Below are positions 8,722 through 16,544 of a stretch of DNA of 64,000 nucleotides, piece after piece. The notes under the pieces are model-generated. The model saw only the letters and a list, made by a program, of their open reading frames with translations. It did no database searches and was not told where the DNA came from. Both the position numbers and the translations under genes were made by a program. The DNA comes from Bacteroidota bacterium (GTDB lineage Bacteria > Bacteroidota > Ignavibacteria > UBA10030 > UBA8401), in assembly GCA_005792285.1 (NCBI GenBank), contig SXSI01000047.1, positions 102,058 through 166,057 of the forward strand, read 5' to 3'. Positions within the stretch are counted from its first letter, which is position 1. The number at the start of each line of letters is the position of its first letter.

Positions 8722-10731
8722 TCAATACTGAATTAACTTTTGAATTGCTTCAGTAATATTTCTTTCTTGCGGAAGTGTAACATCTTCAAGAACTGGTGCG
8801 AATGGAACTGGTGAATCGATTGCTGCAACTCTTGTAATTGGAGCGTCAAGATATTGAAAACATTCTTCAGCAATTGTACTTACAATTTCTGCGCCGAATC
8901 CTGCAGTTCGTGAATCCTCGTGAGCAACAATTACTTTTCCAGTTTTCTTAACAGAATTCAAAACCGTCTCTTTATCCCACGGAATAATTGTTCGCAAATC
9001 AATTACCTCACAACTAATTCCAATTTCTTCCATTTTACGAGCAGCTTCAAGAGAACGCTGAACCAAAAATCCGTAAGTAACAATTGTAATGTCTGTCCCA
9101 ACTTTTTTAATTTTTGCCAAACCAAATGGTAAACAATAATTTTCATCCGGTTCTGGCGATGCCGCAAATTGTTGGCGATATAAACCTTTATGCTCACAAA
9201 ATAAAATTGGATTTTCTTCACGCATTGCAGTCTTTAATAATCCTTTTGCATCTGCAGCATTAGATGGAAAGGCAATCCATATTCCGGGAATATGTGCAAA
9301 AATAGATTCGATGCATTGGCTATGATATAACCCTCCGCGAATATATCCGCCAACTGCAACTCGAACTACCATTGCGCAACTAAAATCGCCATCAGATCTG
9401 TATCGCAAACAAGCGACTTCATCTTTAAATTGCATAAATGCTGGCCAAATGTAATCGCCAAATTGAATTTCAACAACTGGCTTAAATCCTTTTATCGCTA
9501 AACCAACTGCAGTTCCAACAATACTTGCTTCTGCTATTGGTGAATTAAAAACTCTTTTTGTTCCGAAAGTTGTCGACAATCCTTTTGTAGCTGTAAAAAC
9601 TCCACCTTTGCCATCGGCAATATCTTCACCATAAACAATTATTTTTTTATTTCGTTTCATCTCTTCATGTAGCGAATGATTTATTGCATCAACTAGAACA
9701 ACTGACTTGCCAGAATGTTCCGGTTCTAAAAAATTTTCTTTTGGAATTATAATATTTGGAGAATAGATATTTCTCATTACGGTTGAAGGATCTGGTTGCG
9801 GCATCGATTCTGCAACATCAGCAACTTTATCTATATTAGTTTTAATTTCTTTATAAAGTTCATCAAGTTGAATTTCTGTTAAAATTTTATTTTCAATTAA
9901 AATATTTTTTAATTTAGTAACTGGATCCCGTTTTTTGTCTTCAACTAATTCTGATTCAATTCGATATTTTTTCTGATCGTCTGATGATGAATGTGGAAAT
10001 AGACGAACAACATCTGCTTCCAACATTGCTGGTCCATTTCCAGAACGAACCCATTCAACTGCTTCAACAGAAGCATTGTAAGATTCTTCTAAATTTGTAC
10101 CATCATATTTTATACATTTTAAATTTGGATAAGTTGAATATAAATGTGAAACTGAACCACCAGCAACTTGATCTTTTAACGGAACTGAAATTGCATATTT
10201 ATTATTTTGCACCATAAAAATAACTGGAAATTTTGCGCGTGATGACCATGCAACTGCTTCTGTAAATTCTCCTTCACTTGTTGCCCCTTCTCCTGAAGAG
10301 ACATAAACTATTTCATCACTTTGTGCTATTTGAATTCCCATTGCAGTTCCGGCAGCTTGTAAAAATTGTGTTCCTGTTGGACTTGATTGCGCAACAATTC
10401 TTAAATTTTTATTCCCATAATGGGAAGGCATTTGTCTTCCTTTTGAACTTGGACCAGCAGCACGATTCATATTCTCAGTTAATATTTCTTCAACCGTAAC
10501 GCCAAATTGTAGAGAAAATGCGAGATCACGATAATAAGGATAAGCCCAATCAACTCTGGGTTTCATCGCCATTGCAATTGCAACTTGGCACGCTTCATGT
10601 CCCGGACCGCTGATGTGAAAAAGAATTTTACCTTGTTTCAGCAAAATCATTTCTTTCTCATCTATCAAACGAGATAACAACATTGTTCGATAAGCACTAA
10701 CTAATTTTTCATTCGATAATTTCGATTTCAT
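8722..10731 (-). CDS. 2-oxoacid dehydrogenase E1, fused alpha-beta subunits
   Basis: One polypeptide carries both E1 halves. Residues 1 to about 310 are alpha-like, with the ThDP motif GEGATSEGEF...QNN. Residues about 340-669 are beta-like, with VYGEDIADGKGGVF, FNSPIAEASIVGTAVG, GGYIRGGLYHSQ and EVIDLRTIIPWD. The last motif resembles branched-chain 2-oxoacid dehydrogenase beta subunits. Fused E1s of this kind are common in Bacteroidota. It probably oxidises branched-chain (or related) 2-oxoacids together with the E2 downstream. Length 669 equals alpha plus beta, so it is a true fusion and not a frameshift. Confidence 0.88.
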   Translation of the reverse strand: MKSKLSNEKLVSAYRTMLLSRLIDEKEMILLKQGKILFHISGPGHEACQVAIAMAMKPRVDWAYPYYRDLAFSLQFGVTVEEILTENMNRAAGPSSKGRQMPSHYGNKNLRIVAQSSPTGTQFLQAAGTAMGIQIAQSDEIVYVSSGEGATSEGEFTEAVAWSSRAKFPVIFMVQNNKYAISVPLKDQVAGGSVSHLYSTYPNLKCIKYDGTNLEESYNASVEAVEWVRSGNGPAMLEADVVRLFPHSSSDDQKKYRIESELVEDKKRDPVTKLKNILIENKILTEIQLDELYKEIKTNIDKVADVAESMPQPDPSTVMRNIYSPNIIIPKENFLEPEHSGKSVVLVDAINHSLHEEMKRNKKIIVYGEDIADGKGGVFTATKGLSTTFGTKRVFNSPIAEASIVGTAVGLAIKGFKPVVEIQFGDYIWPAFMQFKDEVACLRYRSDGDFSCAMVVRVAVGGYIRGGLYHSQCIESIFAHIPGIWIAFPSNAADAKGLLKTAMREENPILFCEHKGLYRQQFAASPEPDENYCLPFGLAKIKKVGTDITIVTYGFLVQRSLEAARKMEEIGISCEVIDLRTIIPWDKETVLNSVKKTGKVIVAHEDSRTAGFGAEIVSTIAEECFQYLDAPITRVAAIDSPVPFAPVLEDVTLPQERNITEAIQKLIQY

Positions 10732-10734
10732 ATT

Positions 10735-11457
10735 CTAATTTTTTATTAATTCACTTTCAGTTTCTAAAATTGAAGAGCCCAATATTTTTATTAATTCTTT
10801 TTTTGAGATGGGAACAATTTCCATATTAAATACTTCTGTAAAATATTTTTTAAATAAATTTATTAATTCTAAATTCGGAATCTCGATTCCAAATTGTTTT
10901 AACGAAGTAACACCTTTGTGAAAAATTCCGCATGGAATAATTCGATCGAAGAAAGTTAAATCGGGAAAATTATTAAATGCAAATCCATGCATTGTAATCC
11001 ATCTGCTGACTTTAACTCCAATCGCAGCAATTTTTTCGTTCTCAAACCAAACTCCGGTATAATCTGAATTTCTTGTTGATTTAATATTTAAAGATGAAAG
11101 TGTACGAATAATTACTTCTTCTAAATTTCTTAAATATTTATGAATGTCTTCTGAATAATCTGAAAGATTTATAATCGGATAACAAACAATTTGTCCGGGA
11201 CCATGATAAGTTATATCACCACCTCTATCAATTTCAAATGTTTCAATTCCCTTTTTATTAAGTTCATCTTCATTTGCAAGAAGATGATTTTGGTTTGAAG
11301 ATTTACCGAATGTATAAACATGTTCATGTTCTGTAAAAATTAAAATATCAGGATTTCTTTTTTGTTGACGAGCCAAATGTAATTGCTTTTGGATTTTCCA
11401 CATTTCTTCAAAGCGAGAATTTCCATAATTAACTGCATATACAAATTTAGGTAACAT
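10735..11457 (-). CDS. lipB: octanoyl-ACP:protein octanoyltransferase
   Basis: Transfers octanoate from acyl carrier protein to the lysine of lipoyl domains, the step before LipA. The family motif RGGDITYHGPGQIVCYPI is intact. The catalytic lysine lies in AAIGVKVSRWITMHGFAFN and the catalytic cysteine in IIPCGIFHKGVTSL. Length 240 is normal. Placement between lpdA and the E1/E2 genes joins cofactor attachment to apoenzyme production. Confidence 0.95.
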   Translation of the reverse strand: MLPKFVYAVNYGNSRFEEMWKIQKQLHLARQQKRNPDILIFTEHEHVYTFGKSSNQNHLLANEDELNKKGIETFEIDRGGDITYHGPGQIVCYPIINLSDYSEDIHKYLRNLEEVIIRTLSSLNIKSTRNSDYTGVWFENEKIAAIGVKVSRWITMHGFAFNNFPDLTFFDRIIPCGIFHKGVTSLKQFGIEIPNLELINLFKKYFTEVFNMEIVPISKKELIKILGSSILETESELIKN

Positions 11458-11463
11458 TATATT

Positions 11464-12855
11464 TTATGAATTCAATCCAATTCCGTAAGCATCCAAAGCG
11501 GCTTCAGCAATTCCTTCGCTCAAAGTTGGATGTGCGTGAATTGATTGATGGAGTTGTTCGGCAGTTGCTTCGAGTGTTCGAGCAGTTACAATTTCTGCAA
11601 TCATTTCAGTTGCTTCTGGACCGACAATATGTGCGCCAAGAATTTCTCCATATTTGGCGTCAATAATTAATTTTACAAATCCTTCAGGTTCATTCATCGC
11701 CAAAGCTTTTCCATGTGAACGGAATGAATATCTTCCAACTTTAATATCAGTCCCTTTTTCGCGAGCCTTTTCTTCGGTCAATCCAACACTTGCAACTTGC
11801 GGCTGACAATATGTACAACCAGGAATATTATTGTAATTAATTAAATGTGGATTTTTACCGGCTATTTTTTCAACGCAAACAATTCCTTCCATCGATGCAA
11901 CGTGAGCTAACCATGGCGCGCCAATTACATCACCAATTGCAAAAATGCTATCAATATTTGTTTTGTAAAATTCGTTTACTTTAATGTGCGACTTTTCTGT
12001 GATTACACCAATTGTTTCCAAACCAAGATTTTCAATATTTCCCTGAACACCAACAGCAACAAGAACTACATTGGTTGTTAATTCTTTTGTTCCATCTTTT
12101 GTTTTTAATTTTACTTTCACTTCATTTCCAGTTTGAACTGATTCAACAGTTGTGTCGGTTAAAATTTCTATTCCCGATTTTTGAAAACTTCTTGTAAGAG
12201 TTTTTGAAACTTCAACATCTTCTATCGGAAGTATTGTTGGTTTCATTTCTACTAATGTAACTTTTGTTCCGTATGAATTGTAGAAATATGCAAACTCTGC
12301 ACCAATCGCTCCAGCTCCCACAATCAACATTCTTTCAGGAGGCGCGTTTAAAATCATTGCTTCAGAACTTGTGATAATTTTATCTCCGTCAACTTTTAAA
12401 TTTGGAAGTTCACGCGATCTTGCACCAGTTGCAATTATAATATTTTTTGCAGTTATCTTATCAGTCTTTCCCGGCTGCGAAACTTCAACAATATTTTTAT
12501 CAATAATTTTTGCAGTTCCAGTTATGTAATCAACTTTATTTTTCTTGAAGAGAAATTCAATTCCCTTTGATGATTTTGTTGAAATATCTCGGCTACGTTT
12601 TACAGCTTTAGTAAAATCAAATTGTAAATTATCAAAACTAAAACCGAAATCATTTGCATGCTTAAAAAGATTGTAAACTTCAGCATTTTTTAATAGTGCT
12701 TTAGTTGGGATACAACCCCAATTCAAACAGATTCCGCCAAGTTTATCTTTTTCTACAACAATAGTTTTTAATCCTAATTGGCTCGCGCGAATTGCAGCGA
12801 TGTAACCTCCCGGTCCTCCACCAATAATTAGTATGTCGTATTCTCTTTCATTCAT
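11464..12855 (-). CDS. lpdA: dihydrolipoyl dehydrogenase (E3)
   Basis: FAD flavoprotein that reoxidises dihydrolipoyl arms with NAD+. It begins with the FAD-binding GGGPGGYIAAIRASQLG. The redox disulfide is GGICLNWGCIPTKALL (C43/C48), and the second nucleotide-binding fold has VGAGAIGAEFA. The catalytic His-Glu pair lies in HAHPTLSEGI near the C-terminus. Length is 463. It is the only E3 in this operon and is the first gene, so it likely serves both complexes. A good promoter lies upstream. Confidence 0.96.
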   Translation of the reverse strand: MNEREYDILIIGGGPGGYIAAIRASQLGLKTIVVEKDKLGGICLNWGCIPTKALLKNAEVYNLFKHANDFGFSFDNLQFDFTKAVKRSRDISTKSSKGIEFLFKKNKVDYITGTAKIIDKNIVEVSQPGKTDKITAKNIIIATGARSRELPNLKVDGDKIITSSEAMILNAPPERMLIVGAGAIGAEFAYFYNSYGTKVTLVEMKPTILPIEDVEVSKTLTRSFQKSGIEILTDTTVESVQTGNEVKVKLKTKDGTKELTTNVVLVAVGVQGNIENLGLETIGVITEKSHIKVNEFYKTNIDSIFAIGDVIGAPWLAHVASMEGIVCVEKIAGKNPHLINYNNIPGCTYCQPQVASVGLTEEKAREKGTDIKVGRYSFRSHGKALAMNEPEGFVKLIIDAKYGEILGAHIVGPEATEMIAEIVTARTLEATAEQLHQSIHAHPTLSEGIAEAALDAYGIGLNS

Positions 12856-12897
12856 ATATATTCCTAGTTAATAAATTCCAAAATTAATTTGAGGATT

Positions 12898-12927
12898 CAA
12901 AATATCGAAACAAGATAGAAAAGTCAA
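12898..12927 (-). promoter_or_regulatory. promoter of the lpd-lip-pdh operon
   Basis: On the minus strand TTGACT (12927-12922), a 17-nt spacer and TATTTTG (12904-12898) form a strong match both to sigma70-type and to the Bacteroidota TTG-N20-TAnnTTTG pattern. It lies about 43 nt upstream of lpdA and is the only convincing promoter seen for the eight genes below it. Confidence 0.6.
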
Positions 12928-12978
12928 CGCGATAGAAGATAATTCTGAATTGGGAGATGTAAGAAGTATTTCATATAT

Positions 12979-13006
12979 TTGTTGTAGAAATTTTTTAAAA
13001 TACATT
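12979..13006 (+). promoter_or_regulatory. candidate promoter for zinc-ribbon gene and rpsU
   Basis: TTGTTG (12979-12984), a 16-nt spacer and TACATT (13001-13006) lie just upstream of the ATG at 13018. The match is weaker than that of the divergent lpdA promoter. A start near 13012 would give a very short leader. Confidence 0.3.
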
Positions 13007-13017
13007 CATTTAAATTA

Positions 13018-13392
13018 ATGGCTAAATCAAAATTTCGAACTATCTATTGTGATAATTGCAGAGCTGAAAAGAAAATGCAAATTCTTAGCGCTGTTGAAGG
13101 TGCAGAAAATAAAGTCTGGCATAAATGTTCACGCTGCAGACATAATTTTTTATTTGACACTTCAATATTTGAACAAAAAGAAAATGAGAGTAAAGAACTA
13201 AATAGAGAAACCTGTGTTGATTATAATCCAACAAAAAGTTATAAAGTTGGATCATCGGTTTATCACGCAGATTGGGATGATATGGGTTTTATAACCGGAA
13301 AAGAAAAACTTTCAAGTGGTCTTCAGTCAATCGTTGTTGATTTTCAAAAAAATGGCAGCAAACGATTAATTGAAAATTTACAAGAAGATTAA
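13018..13392 (+). CDS. zinc-ribbon protein with Tudor-like C-terminal domain
   Basis: I do not recognise a named family. The N-terminal 45 residues form a zinc ribbon with two knuckles (YCDNC and KCSRC). Residues about 75-124, YKVGSSVYHADWDDMGFI...IVVDFQKNGSKRLI, resemble the small Tudor-like beta-barrel at the end of UvrD/PcrA helicases and in CarD-like factors, which contacts RNA polymerase or nucleic acid. It lies 25 nt upstream of rpsU in the same direction. A nucleic-acid or RNA-polymerase-associated role is inference. Confidence 0.7.
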   Translation: MAKSKFRTIYCDNCRAEKKMQILSAVEGAENKVWHKCSRCRHNFLFDTSIFEQKENESKELNRETCVDYNPTKSYKVGSSVYHADWDDMGFITGKEKLSSGLQSIVVDFQKNGSKRLIENLQED

Positions 13393-13403
13393 AAAAATAT
13401 ATT

Positions 13404-13410
13404 AAGGAGG
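13404..13410 (+). promoter_or_regulatory. extended Shine-Dalgarno of rpsU
   Basis: AAGGAGG at 13404-13410, continuing as AAGGAGGTG, is complementary over nine nucleotides to the usual 3' end of 16S rRNA. It lies 7 nt before the TTG start. It is the strongest ribosome binding site noticed in the window; most genes here have weak or no Shine-Dalgarno. It decides the TTG as the start of rpsU. Confidence 0.85.
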
Positions 13411-13417
13411 TGTTAGC

Positions 13418-13618
13418 TTGGTTGGTATTATTATAACAGAAAACGAATCGATTGATAAAGCGATACGACGATTCAAAAAGAAATACGAAAGATCTGGGAT
13501 ACTAAAGGAATTCAAAAAACGAACTTCTTTTGTAAAACCATCTGTTCAAAGACGAATGGATAAAATTAAGGCTATTCGCAGGGACCAGCGAACATTGCTC
13601 GAAGAAAAATTGATATAA
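13418..13618 (+). CDS. rpsU: 30S ribosomal protein bS21, TTG start
   Basis: Small basic protein near the platform of the 30S subunit and the anti-Shine-Dalgarno. Typical features are ESIDKAIRRFKKKYERSGILKEFKKR and the basic helical tail. Length is 66. The only start that fits is TTG, placed 7 nt after a full-length Shine-Dalgarno. In Bacteroidota, bS21 helps sequester the anti-Shine-Dalgarno, and rpsU is known in Flavobacterium to keep an unusually strong Shine-Dalgarno for autoregulation. The pattern here fits that model. A terminator follows. Confidence 0.95.
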   Translation: MVGIIITENESIDKAIRRFKKKYERSGILKEFKKRTSFVKPSVQRRMDKIKAIRRDQRTLLEEKLI

Positions 13619-13640
13619 CATATCCTTTGCAGTAATTCTG

Positions 13641-13674
13641 AATCCGTTTTGAAGAAATTTAAAACGGATTTTTT
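13641..13674 (+). terminator. rho-independent terminator after rpsU
   Basis: A perfect 10-bp stem, AATCCGTTTT/AAAACGGATT, encloses a 10-nt loop and runs into Ts on the plus strand. It lies about 22 nt past the rpsU stop and just before the end of the convergent dipeptidase gene. Confidence 0.8.
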
Positions 13675-13683
13675 ATTTTATAA

Positions 13684-14889
13684 CTAATTTGTATTGGCTT
13701 TCAATACTCGCATAAAATTCCCACCAAGTATTTTACTTACATCGTTTTTAGAATAACCCCTTAAAAATAATTCACGAGTTAAATTTGGTAGAAATGTTAC
13801 ATCATCCATTTCTTGCGGTAAAGCCTCAACTCCATCAAAATCAGATCCAATTCCAACATGATCAACTCCAACTAGTTTTGCAATGTAATCGAAGTGATCA
13901 ACAAGTTTTGAAAGTGGTGGTCTTATTGGTTCAATGAATGGAGAAAGATATTTTTCAATTGCCAACGTAATATCATCCGGATGAAGTGGTAAAGTTTTTA
14001 GCGAATCAATTGCTGCTTTATGAAATCGAGCAATCGAATCGGATTTTGGTCGAAATGTGCTATCAATAAATCCGGCATAAAAATTAATGAATACAACTCC
14101 ATTATTTTTTGCAATATTTTTTAATTGATAATCCTTTAAATTTCTAAACGCAGGAGTGAGTTTATATACACAAGAATGAGACGCAATTACCGGCTTTGTA
14201 GTTAATGAAAGTACATCATCCACAGTTTTTTGGCCAACATGTGAGATGTCAATTATTATTCCAAGTTGATTCATTCGTTTTACAATTTCTTTTCCTTTTT
14301 CATTCAAGCCTTTAAATTGTAAAACTGTATCAATTCGAGATTCTTCGCGTGCAGAAGTTGCCCATGGAGTATTTAAATTCCAAGTTAACGTCATATATCT
14401 CATTCCCTTGTTGAACAAAGTATCGAGATAATTAATATTATCTAAAATAGGATAACCACCTTCAACTCCAATTAAAGCTGCAAGTTTTTTTTGATTTATT
14501 AATTTTTGTACATCATTGAAATTTAAAGCAAGTCCAATTTTTTGTGGGTTTCTTTTTATTAATGAATTTAGAGAATCAATCATAGCAGTTGCTCTTTTAT
14601 AAGAATGATCTTTACCATTTACATTTAAAAATGAAGGAGCAACCCAAACCGAAAAAAATTGTACATCGACTCCCCCTTCTTTAAATCTAATTAAATCTGA
14701 ATGACCTTTTGTAGTTCTACCTGAAAGATCTTCACCTTCAACCGCTCGCATTAAAACATCATTATGTGTGTCCGCAACTATCGATTCGAAATGGAATTTT
14801 CGATAATCAGTTTGAGAAAAAAGATTTAAAGGTACTAAAATAAAAAAAAGCAAAAGTTGTAAGTTTTTGCTTTTCATTTTGGATAACAA
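13684..14889 (-). CDS. membrane dipeptidase, peptidase M19 family
   Basis: Zinc dipeptidase of the renal-dipeptidase family. An N-terminal signal peptide ends at about residue 25 (FFILVPLNLFSQ), so the enzyme is exported. The metal-binding HND of VADTHNDVLMRA, the bridging-acid region in GVEGG, DISHVGQ and ASHS, and the C-terminal GIGSDFDG are all present. It probably splits dipeptides (possibly D-amino-acid containing) in the periplasm. Length 401 is normal. It starts about 20 nt after the histone-like gene ends. Confidence 0.92.
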   Translation of the reverse strand: MLSKMKSKNLQLLLFFILVPLNLFSQTDYRKFHFESIVADTHNDVLMRAVEGEDLSGRTTKGHSDLIRFKEGGVDVQFFSVWVAPSFLNVNGKDHSYKRATAMIDSLNSLIKRNPQKIGLALNFNDVQKLINQKKLAALIGVEGGYPILDNINYLDTLFNKGMRYMTLTWNLNTPWATSAREESRIDTVLQFKGLNEKGKEIVKRMNQLGIIIDISHVGQKTVDDVLSLTTKPVIASHSCVYKLTPAFRNLKDYQLKNIAKNNGVVFINFYAGFIDSTFRPKSDSIARFHKAAIDSLKTLPLHPDDITLAIEKYLSPFIEPIRPPLSKLVDHFDYIAKLVGVDHVGIGSDFDGVEALPQEMDDVTFLPNLTRELFLRGYSKNDVSKILGGNFMRVLKANTN

Positions 14890-14909
14890 TTTGTAACTAT
14901 TTATATAAA

Positions 14910-15104
14910 TTACTTTAAAACAGCTGTATCAGTTTGGTTTTTCATTTCTTGAATTTCAATTCTAATTTCTTGGGCTTTTTTCTTTAATTCACCCATACAT
15001 TTACGTACTCTGGTACCGGCTGCTTTATTTCCTTTTTCATAAAATTTAACAAAGTCTGGTTCGAATGACTGTACAAGTACTACTAATTCTGAAAATTTAC
15101 TCAT
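14910..15104 (-). CDS. histone H1-like protein (Hc1 family)
   Basis: A 64-residue basic helical protein with the FVKFYEKGNKAAGTRVRKCMGELKK core typical of the short histone H1-like (Hc1) proteins of Bacteroidota. Such proteins are small DNA-associated proteins named after the chlamydial nucleoid histone; their job in Bacteroidota is poorly defined. A Shine-Dalgarno AAGGAG lies 10 nt before the ATG. The gene is 5 nt downstream of the CPBP-family gene on the same strand. Confidence 0.8.
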   Translation of the reverse strand: MSKFSELVVLVQSFEPDFVKFYEKGNKAAGTRVRKCMGELKKKAQEIRIEIQEMKNQTDTAVLK

Positions 15105-15109
15105 TACTT

Positions 15110-15937
15110 TTAACTCCTTTTATTTATTGTGAATAATTGTGTCCAATTATAAAAAAATATTAATACAAGTAAAAGAAATAAAAATATTATTCCTTCAACC
15201 ATAAAAATAGAATTCTTTGTAATAAAATAAGAATTGCCATCATAAATAATTGAAGTGCTGATAATTTGTGAAAAGGAAACAATTCCAACTCTGAGACTAT
15301 ATGATTCCCAAATAGTTCCAAATTTGGATACAATTAAAGTTGCTATAATCCCTGAAAAGAAATAATAACTTGCAAGTAAACTAATATTACTCCAAATAAT
15401 ATTAGTTTCTTTTAATATTTGTAGAATAAATTCATCGCTATAATAAAGTGTGAATAATAAATTAGGAATTATGAAAGCAGCAATATTTCCAGATTTAGTA
15501 AATTCACTTAGAATAATTCCTCTAAATATAATTTCTTCAATCAAAATTATCGTAATAGAAAATAACCAGATTGCTGGAAAATCAAAAATAATCCCAAAAA
15601 CAAATAACGTAAAATCCTTTATTTCGCCAGTTTGTATTTCTCCAAAAATTATTCCAATTAACAATAAAAGAAAACTTGCAATAAGTGGGATAATGAGATA
15701 GACAATTACATTTTTTAAATTGAAATTTTTAAGATTTGAGACTACAAACTCTTTTAATGAAGAAAGTCTACTACTATAGATAAGTAAAATAAAAATTAAA
15801 AATAAAATAATCTTCCAACTGAATTGGAATTCCCAAAGAAATATATTTGTCGAAATATTCTGAAAAGCTAAAACTACTCCGAATAAAGCAATAAAAAATG
15901 TGATTAAAGTCAGTTTAAGAATTAAACTAATTTTCAT
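15110..15937 (-). CDS. CPBP-family membrane protein, possibly degenerate protease
   Basis: Polytopic membrane protein with about eight hydrophobic segments. The first CPBP/Abi glutamic-protease motif, EExxxR, is present as LIEEIIFRG. The second motif region reads NLLFTLYYS, where FxxxH would be expected. The third, usually HxxxN/D near SLWAPILLHA, reads TIWESYSLRVG with no histidine. It therefore looks like a family member that has lost part of its catalytic set. Its start faces the feo promoter region across 94 nt. Confidence 0.7.
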   Translation of the reverse strand: MKISLILKLTLITFFIALFGVVLAFQNISTNIFLWEFQFSWKIILFLIFILLIYSSRLSSLKEFVVSNLKNFNLKNVIVYLIIPLIASFLLLLIGIIFGEIQTGEIKDFTLFVFGIIFDFPAIWLFSITIILIEEIIFRGIILSEFTKSGNIAAFIIPNLLFTLYYSDEFILQILKETNIIWSNISLLASYYFFSGIIATLIVSKFGTIWESYSLRVGIVSFSQIISTSIIYDGNSYFITKNSIFMVEGIIFLFLLLVLIFFYNWTQLFTINKRS

Positions 15938-15946
15938 ACTTTTAAT

Positions 15947-15963
15947 ACGACTTAACTAGTCCT
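15947..15963. promoter_or_regulatory. upstream operator-like palindrome at feo promoter
   Basis: ACGACTTAACTAGTCCT is an imperfect copy of the palindrome at 16000-16016. Both share GACT-N5-AGTC. It lies directly upstream of the -35 region of the candidate feoA promoter and 10 nt from the start of the divergent CPBP-family gene. It could bind the same repressor dimer and affect both directions. Confidence 0.5.
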
Positions 15964-15965
15964 AT

Positions 15966-15996
15966 TTGGAATATCATAATACATTCACTATTTTTA
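15966..15996 (+). promoter_or_regulatory. candidate feoA promoter
   Basis: TTGGAA (15966-15971), 17 nt, then TATTTTTA (15989-15996) matches TTG-N20-TAnnTTTG with one mismatch. The predicted start, about 16001, falls at the left end of the perfect palindrome. The promoter is thus bracketed by two operator-like repeats. Confidence 0.5.
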
Positions 15997-15999
15997 TAT

Positions 16000-16016
16000 A
16001 CGACTAAATTAGTCGT
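16000..16016. promoter_or_regulatory. perfect operator-like palindrome at feoA start
   Basis: ACGACTAAATTAGTCGT is an 8-bp perfect inverted repeat around a central A. It lies 15 nt before the feoA ATG and over the predicted transcription start. Iron-uptake feo genes are commonly repressed by Fur or DtxR-family regulators. The sequence does not obviously match the classical Fur box, so a DtxR-type or lineage-specific metalloregulator is my inference. Confidence 0.65.
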
Positions 16017-16031
16017 GTATAGATAATTCAT

Positions 16032-16532
16032 ATGAGCAATTATAAAACAAACGATTGTAAGATGAAAGATGCGCAAACTCTTTCACTTTCGCAAGTTCCT
16101 TCTGGAACGAGAGTTCGCATTGAGAGTTTAACTTCAGACCAAAATATTTGTAATCGCCTTCGCGAACTTGGTTTTTGTGAAGAAGCCGAAATCAGATGTT
16201 TAACTTCCGGTGAGAGTAATATTGTTTGTGAAGTTTGTAATACAAGAATTGTTTTAAATACTGAAGTCGCAGACAAAATACTAGTTACTCCAATTAAGCA
16301 GGAATTAATTCCACTTCTTGAACTTCCACTTTTTACAAAAGCAAAAGTAAATAAATTATTAAAAATAGATCCTTCCTTGAAAGCTCGATTAATGGAAATG
16401 GGAATTACAAAAGGAACGGAAGTTGAAATAATTCGATTTGCACCATTGGGAGATCCAATTGAAATAACTTTACGAGGTTATCGTTTATCGCTTAGAAAAT
16501 CAGAAGCTGAAGCAATTTTAGTTTCATTGTAA
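16032..16532 (+). CDS. feoA: double FeoA-domain protein
   Basis: Two FeoA (SH3-like) domains in tandem, about residues 15-88 and 95-166. FeoA binds and modulates the ferrous-iron transporter FeoB. Conserved features appear in both copies (LRELGFCEEAEI; LMEMGITKGTEVEI followed by DPIEITLRGYRLSLR). The first copy is unusual: it has cysteines at NICN, GFCE, IRCL and VCEVC, plus one upstream, while the second has none. This could be a metal or redox-sensing site. FeoB starts 12 nt downstream. Confidence 0.9.
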   Translation: MSNYKTNDCKMKDAQTLSLSQVPSGTRVRIESLTSDQNICNRLRELGFCEEAEIRCLTSGESNIVCEVCNTRIVLNTEVADKILVTPIKQELIPLLELPLFTKAKVNKLLKIDPSLKARLMEMGITKGTEVEIIRFAPLGDPIEITLRGYRLSLRKSEAEAILVSL

Positions 16533-16544
16533 GAAAATATTTAA

